A stretch of DNA of 64,000 nt from Gammaproteobacteria bacterium (lineage in GTDB: Bacteria; Pseudomonadota; Gammaproteobacteria; Steroidobacterales; Steroidobacteraceae): NCBI GenBank assembly GCA_017577615.1, contig PKRE01000009.1, positions 1 through 64,000 on the forward strand. Direction: 5' to 3'. Under the pieces are notes generated by a model. The model ran no database searches and was not told where the DNA came from. It saw only the letters and a program-made list of their open reading frames with translations. Shown here in pieces: positions 15,507 to 23,729 of this stretch (its first letter is position 1; each line of letters starts with the position of its first letter). The position numbers and the translations under genes were made by a program.

Positions 15507-16616
15507 ATGAAGACCAAAGCAGCCGTAGCCTTCGGTCCCGGTAAGCCGTTGGAAGTGACAGAAGTAGAGCTGGACGGCCCGAAGGCTGGGGAAGTGCTCG
15601 TCGAGATCAAAGCGACGGGCGTATGCCACACGGACGAGTTCACCCGATCCGGCGCGGATCCAGAGGGCATCTTCCCTTGCATCTTGGGTCACGAAGGTGC
15701 CGGTGTCGTCGTCGACGTCGGACCAGGCGTCACCTCCGTCAAGAAGGGCGACCACGTGATTCCGCTCTATACGCCGGAATGTCGCCAGTGCAAGGCCTGT
15801 CTTTCGCGGAAGACTAATCTGTGTACCGCGATTCGCGCCACCCAAGGCAAGGGCCTCATGCCGGACGGCACGAGCCGCTTCCGCATCGGCAAGGACGTCA
15901 TCTATCACTACATGGGTTGTTCGACGTTCTCGAACTACACCGTACTGCCGGAAATCGCGGTTGCGAAGATCCGTGAGGACGCGCCATTCGACAAGGTCTG
16001 CTACATCGGCTGCGGCGTCACGACCGGTATCGGTGCCGTGATCAATACCGCCAAGGTTGAGCCCGGCTCGAAAGTCGTGGTCTTTGGCTTGGGCGGCATC
16101 GGCCTGAACGTCATTCAGGGCGCGCGCATGGTCGGCGCGGACATGATTGTCGGCGTCGACATCAACCCGAAGCGCAAAGAGCTCGCCGAGAAGTTCGGCA
16201 TGACGCATTTCGTCAATCCGAAGGAAGTCGGCGAGGACTTGGTCGCGTACCTCATCAGTCTCACCGACGGCGGTGCCGACTACAGCTTCGAGTGCGTGGG
16301 CAACGTCGACCTGATGCGTCAGGCTCTGGAGTGCTGCCATCGCGGCTGGGGCGTTTCCGTAATCATCGGCGTGGCGGGCGCAGGCCAAGAGATCAGAACC
16401 CGCCCGTTCCAGCTCGTCACCGGACGCGTGTGGAAGGGCACTGCGTTCGGTGGTGCGCGTGGACGCACCGACGTACCGAAGATCGTGGACTGGTACATGC
16501 AAGGCAAGATCAACATCGACGATCTCATCACCCATACGATGCCGCTCGAGAAGATCAACGATGCCTTCGATTTGATGCACAAAGGTGAATCGATTCGCAG
16601 CGTCGTGATCTATTGA
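15507..16616 (+). CDS. frmA: S-(hydroxymethyl)glutathione dehydrogenase (class III ADH)
   Basis: The 369-residue zinc-dependent NAD enzyme oxidises the glutathione adduct of formaldehyde to S-formylglutathione. The family signature is complete: catalytic zinc ligands in GVCHTDEFTRSG and GHEGAGVV, the structural zinc cluster CRQCKACLSRKTNLC, and the Rossmann motif VFGLGGIGLNV. The C-terminal end IRSVVIY is typical. It starts 23 bases after xoxJ, so it probably belongs to the xox operon. This handles the formaldehyde made by XoxF once it reaches the cytoplasm. Confidence 0.95.
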   Translation: MKTKAAVAFGPGKPLEVTEVELDGPKAGEVLVEIKATGVCHTDEFTRSGADPEGIFPCILGHEGAGVVVDVGPGVTSVKKGDHVIPLYTPECRQCKACLSRKTNLCTAIRATQGKGLMPDGTSRFRIGKDVIYHYMGCSTFSNYTVLPEIAVAKIREDAPFDKVCYIGCGVTTGIGAVINTAKVEPGSKVVVFGLGGIGLNVIQGARMVGADMIVGVDINPKRKELAEKFGMTHFVNPKEVGEDLVAYLISLTDGGADYSFECVGNVDLMRQALECCHRGWGVSVIIGVAGAGQEIRTRPFQLVTGRVWKGTAFGGARGRTDVPKIVDWYMQGKINIDDLITHTMPLEKINDAFDLMHKGESIRSVVIY

Positions 16617-16659
16617 GAGCGCGCAGGGCCCCACTTACCAAGACGTACGGAGACCTGCT

Positions 16660-17235
16660 ATGAGCGCGATCTCGATTCATCCGATGGTGGACAACGGAAT
16701 CCAGCCGGGCGATCCCAACTTCAAGGGCGGCACGCTCAAGTGTCACTGTAAGGATAATCCGGTCGTCGTCGAGCTCGGCGACAACGTGGCTTTCAATCAC
16801 GCGTGCGGTTGCACCAAGTGCTGGAAGCCAGAGGGAGCGCTCTTCTCTATCGTCGGGGTCATCTCGCGTGACAAGCTGAAGGTCACGCAGAACGCGGACA
16901 AGCTGAAGGTTGTCGATCCGTCCGCCGTGATCCAACGCTATGCCTGCACGGGCTGCGGTGTGCACATGTACGGACGAATCGAGAACAAGGACCACCCCTT
17001 CTACGGCTTCGACTTCGTTCACGTCGAGCTCTCCGATCAGAAGGGTTGGGCGCCCCCGGAGTTTGCCGCGTTCGTATCTTCCGTCATCGAGGCAGGCACG
17101 CCTCCGGACCGCATGGGTGCGATTCGCGCACGGCTGAAGGAGCTCGGACTGGAGCCCTACGACTGCCTGTCGCCGCAGCTCATGGACATGATTGCGACGC
17201 ACAACGCGAAAGCGAAAGGCGTGTTGGCGGCATAG
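16660..17235 (+). CDS. gfa: S-(hydroxymethyl)glutathione synthase (Gfa)
   Basis: The 191-residue zinc protein speeds condensation of formaldehyde with glutathione, supplying the substrate of the preceding dehydrogenase. Cys ligands are visible in GTLKCHCKDNP, FNHACGCTKCWKPEG and YACTGCGVHM. Length and start (ATG 16660) fit the family. It is the last gene of the xox operon and is followed by a strong hairpin. No S-formylglutathione hydrolase gene follows, so that step must be encoded elsewhere. Confidence 0.94.
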   Translation: MSAISIHPMVDNGIQPGDPNFKGGTLKCHCKDNPVVVELGDNVAFNHACGCTKCWKPEGALFSIVGVISRDKLKVTQNADKLKVVDPSAVIQRYACTGCGVHMYGRIENKDHPFYGFDFVHVELSDQKGWAPPEFAAFVSSVIEAGTPPDRMGAIRARLKELGLEPYDCLSPQLMDMIATHNAKAKGVLAA

Positions 17236-17240
17236 GACAC

Positions 17241-17276
17241 CTCGATGGCGACGCGGCCTTGCGCGTCGCCATCGAG
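17241..17276 (+). terminator. Terminator after gfa
   Basis: CTCGATGGCGACGC pairs with GCGTCGCCATCGAG, a perfect 14-base-pair stem with an 8-base loop, starting 5 bases past the gfa stop. It separates the xox-frmA-gfa unit from the fds operon. Confidence 0.8.
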
Positions 17277-17478
17277 CATTTACCGAGACTCGCTCACGGC
17301 TCGGGCAACACTTAATCACTGTGACAGCGCTACCCACGAGCCAGTGGAGAGCACGAGACCCAAGAGATTGACGCGACGCGATTTCTCGATTCAATTTTTC
17401 TTTAGTAGATTCCTGTCCACCAAGTCGCGGCGCACGAGCGCCCGGCTAGTCACCACCGCTTCGGCGAACAGCTCTTAA

Positions 17479-17976
17479 GTGAACACGACACCTGCACGAC
17501 CTGAGACTCTGGACGCCTACACTCGCGAGCAGATCGATCTGGCGCTCGCGCAGTACCAGTCGCAACCTGGTCCACTGCTGCAAGTGCTGCATGCCGTCCA
17601 GCAGCGCTTGCGCTATATCCCAGACGCGGCGGTCCCGATCATCGCCTCGGCGCTCAACCTGTCACGGGCCGAGGTGCACGGCGTCATCACGTTCTATCAC
17701 TACTTCCGCCGGCAACCGCCTGGCACTCACATCGTACGGATCTGCCAAGCAGAGTCATGCCAGGCGATGCGCACCGACGCGCTCACTGAGCACGCGAAGA
17801 AACGCCTGGGCATCGGCTTCCACGAAACGACGGCCGACGGACGATTCACGCTCGAGCCCGTTTACTGTCTGGGTAACTGCGCCTGCTCGCCGGCGATCAT
17901 GATCGACGATGAGCTGCATGGGCGCGTGACGCCGGAAAAGTTCGACGCTTTGATCGAGGAGAAGACCCGCGCATGA
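17479..17976 (+). CDS. fdsG: NAD-dependent formate dehydrogenase gamma subunit (NuoE-like)
   Basis: The 165-residue protein is of the NuoE/thioredoxin-like 2Fe-2S family. The cluster ligands appear as CQAESCQAM and CLGNCACSPAI. The N-terminal region (PGPLLQVLHAVQQRLRYIP, RAEVHGVITFYHYFRR) fits FdsG. The start is GTG at 17479, and no strong ribosome-binding site is visible. It overlaps fdsB by 4 bases. About 200 bases of non-coding DNA precede it, which should hold the operon promoter, although no convincing match was identified. Confidence 0.93.
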   Translation: MNTTPARPETLDAYTREQIDLALAQYQSQPGPLLQVLHAVQQRLRYIPDAAVPIIASALNLSRAEVHGVITFYHYFRRQPPGTHIVRICQAESCQAMRTDALTEHAKKRLGIGFHETTADGRFTLEPVYCLGNCACSPAIMIDDELHGRVTPEKFDALIEEKTRA

Positions 17977-19514
17977 CAACGACTGTCTACGTGCCGCGCG
18001 ATGCCGCTGCGTTGTCCGTCGGTGCCGAAAGCGTCGCTCGGGCGATTGCGGCCGAGGCAGCACGTCGCAATGTCTCGATCCGCCTGGTCCGTAACGGTAG
18101 CCGCGGGCTGCAATGGCTGGAGCCTCTCGTCGAGGTCACGACGCCGCAGGGGCGCGTCGCGTATGGGCCGGTAGGCGTCGGCGACGTCCCGAGCCTGTTC
18201 GAGAGCGGCTTCCTGCAGGGCGCACCCCATGCGTTGCACCTCGGGCTGACGGAGGAGATCCCCTACTTGAAGAGCCAACAGAGGCTCACGTTCGCACGCG
18301 TCGGCGTCATCGATCCGGTCGACCTCGACGATTATCTGGCGTACGACGGCTATGCAGGTCTGCGCAAAGCGCTCGAGATGAGCCCTGCCGATATCGTCCA
18401 GGCAGTCACGGATTCGGGCTTGCGCGGCCGCGGTGGCGCCGCCTTCCCCACCGGAATCAAGTGGAAGACGGTGCTCGATCAGCCGGCGAAGCAGAAATAC
18501 ATCGCCTGTAACGCCGATGAAGGCGACTCGGGCACGTTTGCCGATCGCATGCTCATGGAAGGCGATCCTTTCATGCTCATCGAAGGCATGACCATCGCTG
18601 GCATCGCGGTAGGCGCAACCCGCGGCTTCATCTATTTGCGCGTGGAGTACCCGCATGCCCATCGCACGCTCGAGGAAGCGATCGCGCGCGCTTACGAACG
18701 CGGGTATCTGGGACGCGACATACTCGGCACCGGCAAGAGCTTTGATTTGGAAGTCCGCCTCGGTGCAGGCGCATACATCTGCGGTGAGGAAACCTCGATG
18801 CTGGAAAGTCTCGAGGGTCGCCGTGGCGAAGTGCGAGTGCGCCCGCCCCTGCCCGCCATCAAAGGCCTCTTCGGGCAACCGACGGTTGTGAACAACGTCA
18901 TCTCACTCGCGACTGTGCCGATCATCCTGCACAAGGGCGCGGAGTTCTATCGAGATTTCGGCGTCGGCAAGTCTCGAGGCACCATCCCGCTGCAGGTCGC
19001 CGGCAATATCAAGCGCGGCGGTCTGTACGAGCGTGCGTTCGGCTTGACGCTACGCGAGCTGCTCTATGACTTCGGCGGCGGCTCGGCGAGCGGCCGCCCG
19101 ATTCGCGCCGTGCAAGTCGGCGGCCCATTGGGAGCCTACATTCCTGCATCGCAGTTCGACACGCCCATTGACTACGAGGCGCTGGCGTCAATTGGTGCAA
19201 TGTTGGGTCACGGCGGCGTGGTGGCCTTCGACGATACGACCGACATGGCGAGGATGGCGCGCTATGCAATGGAATTCTGCGCGATCGAGTCCTGTGGCAA
19301 GTGCACACCCTGCCGCATTGGCTCCACGCGCGGCGTCGAGCTGCTCGATCGCATCATGGCGAACGTAGAGCGGGAGAAAAACCTACAACTCCTGCAAGAG
19401 CTGTGCGACACGATGCTGCACGGCTCATTGTGCGGGCTGGGCGGCATGACGCCCTACCCCGTCCAGAGCGCGATCAAGCATTTTCCGGAAGATTTCATGA
19501 GAACCGTCCAGTAG
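17973..19514 (+). CDS. fdsB: NAD-dependent formate dehydrogenase beta subunit (NuoF-like)
   Basis: The 513-residue diaphorase subunit has an N-terminal thioredoxin-like domain (to about 120) fused to the NuoF module. FMN/NAD-binding motifs are RGRGGAAFPTGIKW and ACNADEGDSGTFADR, plus GAGAYICGEETSML. The 4Fe-4S site is ESCGKCTPCRIGSTRG followed further on by a Cys in LCGLGGMTP. It takes electrons from FdsA and reduces NAD. The ATGA overlap with fdsG indicates translational coupling. Confidence 0.95.
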   Translation: MTTTVYVPRDAAALSVGAESVARAIAAEAARRNVSIRLVRNGSRGLQWLEPLVEVTTPQGRVAYGPVGVGDVPSLFESGFLQGAPHALHLGLTEEIPYLKSQQRLTFARVGVIDPVDLDDYLAYDGYAGLRKALEMSPADIVQAVTDSGLRGRGGAAFPTGIKWKTVLDQPAKQKYIACNADEGDSGTFADRMLMEGDPFMLIEGMTIAGIAVGATRGFIYLRVEYPHAHRTLEEAIARAYERGYLGRDILGTGKSFDLEVRLGAGAYICGEETSMLESLEGRRGEVRVRPPLPAIKGLFGQPTVVNNVISLATVPIILHKGAEFYRDFGVGKSRGTIPLQVAGNIKRGGLYERAFGLTLRELLYDFGGGSASGRPIRAVQVGGPLGAYIPASQFDTPIDYEALASIGAMLGHGGVVAFDDTTDMARMARYAMEFCAIESCGKCTPCRIGSTRGVELLDRIMANVEREKNLQLLQELCDTMLHGSLCGLGGMTPYPVQSAIKHFPEDFMRTVQ

Positions 19515-19581
19515 GTGCGTGACTTCCGGGGCAATCGGCGCGTTAATACACCGCAGCGGCGATAAACGGCAGGTCAGGCTT

Positions 19582-22458
19582 ATGTACGCGCAGGACTATA
19601 TCGATCCGGGCACGCCGGAGAGTACCTCAACGCAGCTTGTGACAGTCGAGATCGACGGCGTCAGCGTCACCGTCCCGGAGGGCACCTCCGTGATGCGAGC
19701 CGCCGCGATGGTAGGCAATCGCATTCCCAAGCTGTGCGCGACTGGGACGCTCAAACCTTTCGGTTCGTGCCGTTTGTGCCTCGTCGAGATCGAGGGACGT
19801 AAGGGTTACCCTGCTTCGTGCACGACCACCGTCGCGCCTGGTATGAAAGTACGCACGCAGAGCGACATGCTGCACATGCTGCGCAAGAACGTGCTCGAGC
19901 TGTACGTTTCCGATCACCCGCTGGATTGCGACACCTGCCCCGGCGACGGCCACTGCGAGCTGCAGGACATGGCCGAATTGTACGGCATCACCACGTCCCG
20001 CTACTCGCTCGGCGGTCGCATGCACCGCGACATGCCGAAGGACACCAGCAATCCTTACTTTGCATTCGACCCGGACCTTTGCATCGTCTGCTCGCGATGC
20101 GTGCGCGCGTGCGATGAAGTGCAAGGGACGCTCGCGCTCACGATCCAGGGACGGGGCTTCGATTCGCAGGTTGCCGCAAGCCAGAACGAGCCCTTCCTCG
20201 AGTCCGAATGCGTCTCCTGCGGTGCGTGCGTCGAAGCCTGCCCGACCGCTGCGCTGACCGAGAAGTCGATCATCGCCATGGGACGACCAGAGCGTAGCGT
20301 CACGACGACATGTGGTTACTGCGGCGTTGGTTGCTCGCTGGTCGCGGAGGTCAAGAACGAAACCGTCGTGCGCATGGTGCCGAATCGCGACGGACGAGCG
20401 AATCAGGGCCACGCCTGCGTGAAAGGCCGTTTTGCGTACGGCTACGCCACGCACCCGGATCGCATCATCAAGCCGATGATTCGCGAGAAGATCACCGATC
20501 CGTGGCGCGAGGTCTCTTGGGAAGAGGCGATCAACTACGCCGCCTCCGAGATCAAGCGCATCCAGGCAAAGTACGGCAAGTATTCCGTCGGGGGCATCAC
20601 CTCCTCACGTTGCACGAACGAAGAGACGTTCCTCGTACAGAAGCTCGTGCGTGCTGCATTCGGCAACAACAATGTCGATACGTGCGCACGCGTGTGCCAT
20701 TCGCCTACGGGTTATGGCCTCAAGCACACGCTCGGGGAATCGGCGGGCACACAAGAGTTTGCGTCGGTCATGAAGTCTGACGTGATCATGGTGATCGGCG
20801 CGAACCCAACCGAGGCGCATCCTGTGTTCGGCTCGCAGCTCAAGCGTCGCCTCCGTCAAGGTGCGAAGCTGATCGTCATCGATCCGCGTCAGATCGAGCT
20901 CGTGCGTGCACCGCACATTTCTGCGGATTATCACTTGCAACTGCGTCCGGGCACGAACGTCGCCATCATTAATGCGCTCGCGCACGTGATCGTCACAGAA
21001 GGCTTGACGAAGGACGACTACGTGGCCGAACGCTGCGAGATCGAGTCTTACGAGCGCTGGAAAGCCTTCGTCTCCGATCCGAAGAACTCTCCGGAAGCCA
21101 TGGAAGCAGTCACGGGCGTACCGGCGCAGCTCGTCCGCGGTGCAGCGCGCCTCTATGCCACCGGCGGCAATGCCGCGATCTACTACGGTCTCGGCGTGAC
21201 CGAGCACAGCCAGGGCACGACGATGGTCATGGGCATTGCGAATCTGGCCATGGCCACCGGTAACCTCGGCCGCGAAGGCGTCGGCGTCAACCCGCTGCGC
21301 GGTCAGAACAACGTCCAGGGCTCGTGCGACATGGGCTCATTCCCTCACGAGTTCAGCGGGTATCGCCACGTGTCGGACAGTGCCGTGCGCAAGCTGTTCG
21401 AGTCGGCCTGGGGAGTGCAGCTCGAGTCGGAGCCGGGATTGCGCATCCCGAACATGTTCGAGGCTGCGCTCGACGGTAGCTTCAAGGCGCTCTATATTCA
21501 AGGCGAAGACCTGGCGCAGTCCGATCCGAATACGCAGCACGTCGTCGCCGCGCTATCGGCGATGGAGTGCATCATCGTGCAGGACCTGTTCCTGAACGAG
21601 ACTGCCAAATACGCGCACGTCTTCTTGCCGGGCTCATCCTTCCTCGAGAAGGACGGCACGTTCACCAACGCAGAGCGCCGTATCTCGCGTGTCCGCCAAG
21701 TCATGAAGCCGCTTGCAGGCTATCAGGATTGGGAAATCACGATGCTGCTCTCCAACGCGCTCGGGTACCCGATGAATTACCGGCACCCGTCCGAGATCAT
21801 GGACGAGATCGCCCGCCTTACACCGACGTTCGCAGGTGTGAGCTACGAAAAGCTCGATCGCCTCGGGAGCATTCAATGGCCTTGCAACGACGCTGCGCCG
21901 GAAGGTACGCCGACAATGCACGTCGAACAGTTCGTGCGCGGCAAGGGCAGGTTCTACGTGACTGAGTACGTGCCGACCGAAGAGCGCACGAGCTCGCGCT
22001 TTCCGCTGCTGCTCACCACCGGCCGCATCCTCACGCAGTACAACGTGGGCGCGCAGACACGTCGCACGGACAACATCATCTGGCACAGCGAGGACCGCCT
22101 GGAGATTCATCCGGACGATGCGGAAGCACGCGGCATCTCCGATGGCGATTGGGTCGGTATCACCAGCCGCGCGGGAGAGACTGTGATGCGTGCGCTGGTC
22201 ACCGAGCGCGTCCCGCCGGGTGTCGTCTACACCACGTTCCACTTCCCCGAGTCCGGTGCGAACCTGGTCACTACCGACAATTCCGACTGGGCGACCAATT
22301 GCCCGGAGTACAAGGTCACGGCGGTGCAGGTGGTCAAGGTCACGCAGCCGTCCGAATGGCGGCAGCGCCATCGCGAGATCACCGCAGCGCAACGCATTCA
22401 ACGGCGACGGGCCGGTGGTGGCCGCGTGCCAGTCCCGCCGCAGGCCCCTACCGAGTAG
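19582..22458 (+). CDS. fdsA: NAD-dependent formate dehydrogenase alpha subunit (molybdopterin, catalytic)
   Basis: The protein has about 958 residues. In order: a 2Fe-2S domain (FGSCRLCLVEIEG), the NuoG-type His-Cys site HPLDCDTCPGDGHCELQ, two 4Fe-4S motifs (CIVCSRCVRAC and CVSCGACVEACP), a further cluster at CGYCGVGCSL, and the bis-MGD catalytic domain. The metal ligand is Cys372 in ARVCHSPTGYG, so this is the cysteine, not selenocysteine, form. A GTG at 19519 is possible, but the ATG at 19582 with upstream AGG fits the family start better. It oxidises formate to CO2, the last step of methanol dissimilation. Confidence 0.94.
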   Translation: MYAQDYIDPGTPESTSTQLVTVEIDGVSVTVPEGTSVMRAAAMVGNRIPKLCATGTLKPFGSCRLCLVEIEGRKGYPASCTTTVAPGMKVRTQSDMLHMLRKNVLELYVSDHPLDCDTCPGDGHCELQDMAELYGITTSRYSLGGRMHRDMPKDTSNPYFAFDPDLCIVCSRCVRACDEVQGTLALTIQGRGFDSQVAASQNEPFLESECVSCGACVEACPTAALTEKSIIAMGRPERSVTTTCGYCGVGCSLVAEVKNETVVRMVPNRDGRANQGHACVKGRFAYGYATHPDRIIKPMIREKITDPWREVSWEEAINYAASEIKRIQAKYGKYSVGGITSSRCTNEETFLVQKLVRAAFGNNNVDTCARVCHSPTGYGLKHTLGESAGTQEFASVMKSDVIMVIGANPTEAHPVFGSQLKRRLRQGAKLIVIDPRQIELVRAPHISADYHLQLRPGTNVAIINALAHVIVTEGLTKDDYVAERCEIESYERWKAFVSDPKNSPEAMEAVTGVPAQLVRGAARLYATGGNAAIYYGLGVTEHSQGTTMVMGIANLAMATGNLGREGVGVNPLRGQNNVQGSCDMGSFPHEFSGYRHVSDSAVRKLFESAWGVQLESEPGLRIPNMFEAALDGSFKALYIQGEDLAQSDPNTQHVVAALSAMECIIVQDLFLNETAKYAHVFLPGSSFLEKDGTFTNAERRISRVRQVMKPLAGYQDWEITMLLSNALGYPMNYRHPSEIMDEIARLTPTFAGVSYEKLDRLGSIQWPCNDAAPEGTPTMHVEQFVRGKGRFYVTEYVPTEERTSSRFPLLLTTGRILTQYNVGAQTRRTDNIIWHSEDRLEIHPDDAEARGISDGDWVGITSRAGETVMRALVTERVPPGVVYTTFHFPESGANLVTTDNSDWATNCPEYKVTAVQVVKVTQPSEWRQRHREITAAQRIQRRRAGGGRVPVPPQAPTE

Positions 22459-22461
22459 CGT

Positions 22462-22491
22462 GTTCGCTCTGCCGGCACCGGCAGAGCGAAC
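22462..22491 (+). other. Intercistronic hairpin between fdsA and fdhD
   Basis: GTTCGCTCTGCC pairs perfectly with GGCAGAGCGAAC around a GGCACC loop, starting 4 bases after the fdsA stop. There is no T-run. It may partially terminate or protect the 3' end of the fdsGBA message, lowering expression of fdhD-fdsD. Confidence 0.6.
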
Positions 22492-22528
22492 CTCCCTTGC
22501 GCTCTGCGCAGGGCTTGCAGCGAGCAGA

Positions 22529-23371
22529 ATGCAGCAGCACAAGCAACAACTCGTCGTCCCCTCGCCCTCGGCCCCAACGAGCACGCAAGTCATCGTCGAA
22601 CGGTGGCGCGACGGACGGCTCGAGCGCGTTGTCGATCAAGTTGCCGAGGAAGTGCCCGTCGCGCTGACCTACCACGGTATCGCGCACGTCGTGATGCTGG
22701 CTACGCCGGCGGATCTCGAAGATCTCGCTGCCGGATTCACCCTGAGCGAAGGCATCGTCGAGCGCCCGAGCGAGATCCTCTCCCTTGAGGCTCTGCGGCA
22801 CGACGATGGTACTTTCGAGGTGCGCATCGGCATCACTGCTGACCGCTTCGCCAAGCTGCTGCGCCGTGAAAGAAACACGAGCGCGCGCACGAGCTGTGGG
22901 CTGTGCGGTGCAGCAACCTTCGAGGATGCGATACGTACCCCACCGCGTGTCTCGAGCAGCCTGACCCTCAGCACGAGCGAGCTGCACGATGCCCTGCGCG
23001 CAATTTACAACCATCAACACATCAATCGTGAGACCGGCAGCGTGCACGCCGCCGCTTGGGTCGTACCTGGCGAAGGCATTCGTATCGTGCGAGAGGATGT
23101 CGGCAGGCACAACGCGCTGGACAAGGTGATCGGCGCGCTGATCAGGGCGAACGAAGACTTTGCGAGTGGCTGGTTCCTCATCACGAGCCGTGCCAGCTAC
23201 GAGATGGTTCAGAAAACCGCTACAGTAGGCGTGCCGCTGGTGTGCGCTGTGTCGGCTCCAACCGCTTTTGCCATCAGGCTCGCGGAGCAGACCGGCGTAA
23301 CGCTCATCGGCTTTGCTCGCGAGCATCAACATGTCGTCTACACCCACTCCTCAAGACTCAAGCCCGAGTAA
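22529..23371 (+). CDS. fdhD: Formate dehydrogenase accessory sulfurtransferase FdhD/FdsC
   Basis: The 280-residue protein transfers sulfur to the molybdenum cofactor of FdsA. The family motif with two redox cysteines is SCGLCGAA, and the C-terminal part shows EDVGRHNALDKVIGA and FLITSRASYEMVQKTA. The ATG at 22529 removes a long non-conserved upstream frame that overlaps fdsA. In fds operons this gene is called fdsC, and its place between fdsA and fdsD is the usual one. Confidence 0.93.
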   Translation: MQQHKQQLVVPSPSAPTSTQVIVERWRDGRLERVVDQVAEEVPVALTYHGIAHVVMLATPADLEDLAAGFTLSEGIVERPSEILSLEALRHDDGTFEVRIGITADRFAKLLRRERNTSARTSCGLCGAATFEDAIRTPPRVSSSLTLSTSELHDALRAIYNHQHINRETGSVHAAAWVVPGEGIRIVREDVGRHNALDKVIGALIRANEDFASGWFLITSRASYEMVQKTATVGVPLVCAVSAPTAFAIRLAEQTGVTLIGFAREHQHVVYTHSSRLKPE

Positions 23372-23372
23372 C

Positions 23373-23609
23373 ATGCGTAGCGAATATCTCGTGCGTATGG
23401 CCAATGACATTAGCCGATTCTTCGCGGCCGAGTCGGGTGAGCAGGAAGAAGCAGCCCGTAACGTGCTGACTCATTTGAAACGCTTCTGGGATCCGCGCAT
23501 GCGCGCACGCATCGTCGCTTACTACCGTGAGGGCGGAACGGGCCTGACCGACATCGCCGCACGCGCCGTTGCGATGCTAGCGGACGAAACGACAGCCGAA
23601 CAGGGATGA
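23373..23609 (+). CDS. fdsD: Formate dehydrogenase delta subunit FdsD
   Basis: The 78-residue protein matches FdsD: MRSEYLVRMANDISRFF, then VLTHLKRFWDPRMRARIVAY. FdsD is a small protein needed for or associated with the Fds complex. The ATG at 23373 aligns best with the family and lies just after the fdhD stop. An upstream ATG at 23331 would overlap fdhD by 41 bases and add 14 non-conserved residues. It ends the fdsGBACD operon. Confidence 0.87.
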   Translation: MRSEYLVRMANDISRFFAAESGEQEEAARNVLTHLKRFWDPRMRARIVAYYREGGTGLTDIAARAVAMLADETTAEQG

Positions 23610-23729
23610 CGCCCCCGGCAACCTCTGCGACGAGACAGCCTTCGTTGCACTTCGTTAGGTATCTATCGGCAGGCGCCCGTGCCCCGGTGCGCAGCGGCGC
23701 GTTCGAGGCCCTTCAGCAGTACCTCTCGC

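Noticed and set aside
15480..16634. Long open frame antisense to the frmA-like gene
   Set aside because: It mirrors a gene with strong family signatures and its translation is low-complexity, a common artefact in GC-rich DNA.
17360..17400. Sigma-70 promoter for fdsG (TTGACG near 17367)
   Set aside because: The paired -10 candidate matches only half the consensus, so it is not listed as a feature.
20691..20703. Selenocysteine formate dehydrogenase
   Set aside because: The metal-ligand codon is TGC for Cys, so no recoding is needed.
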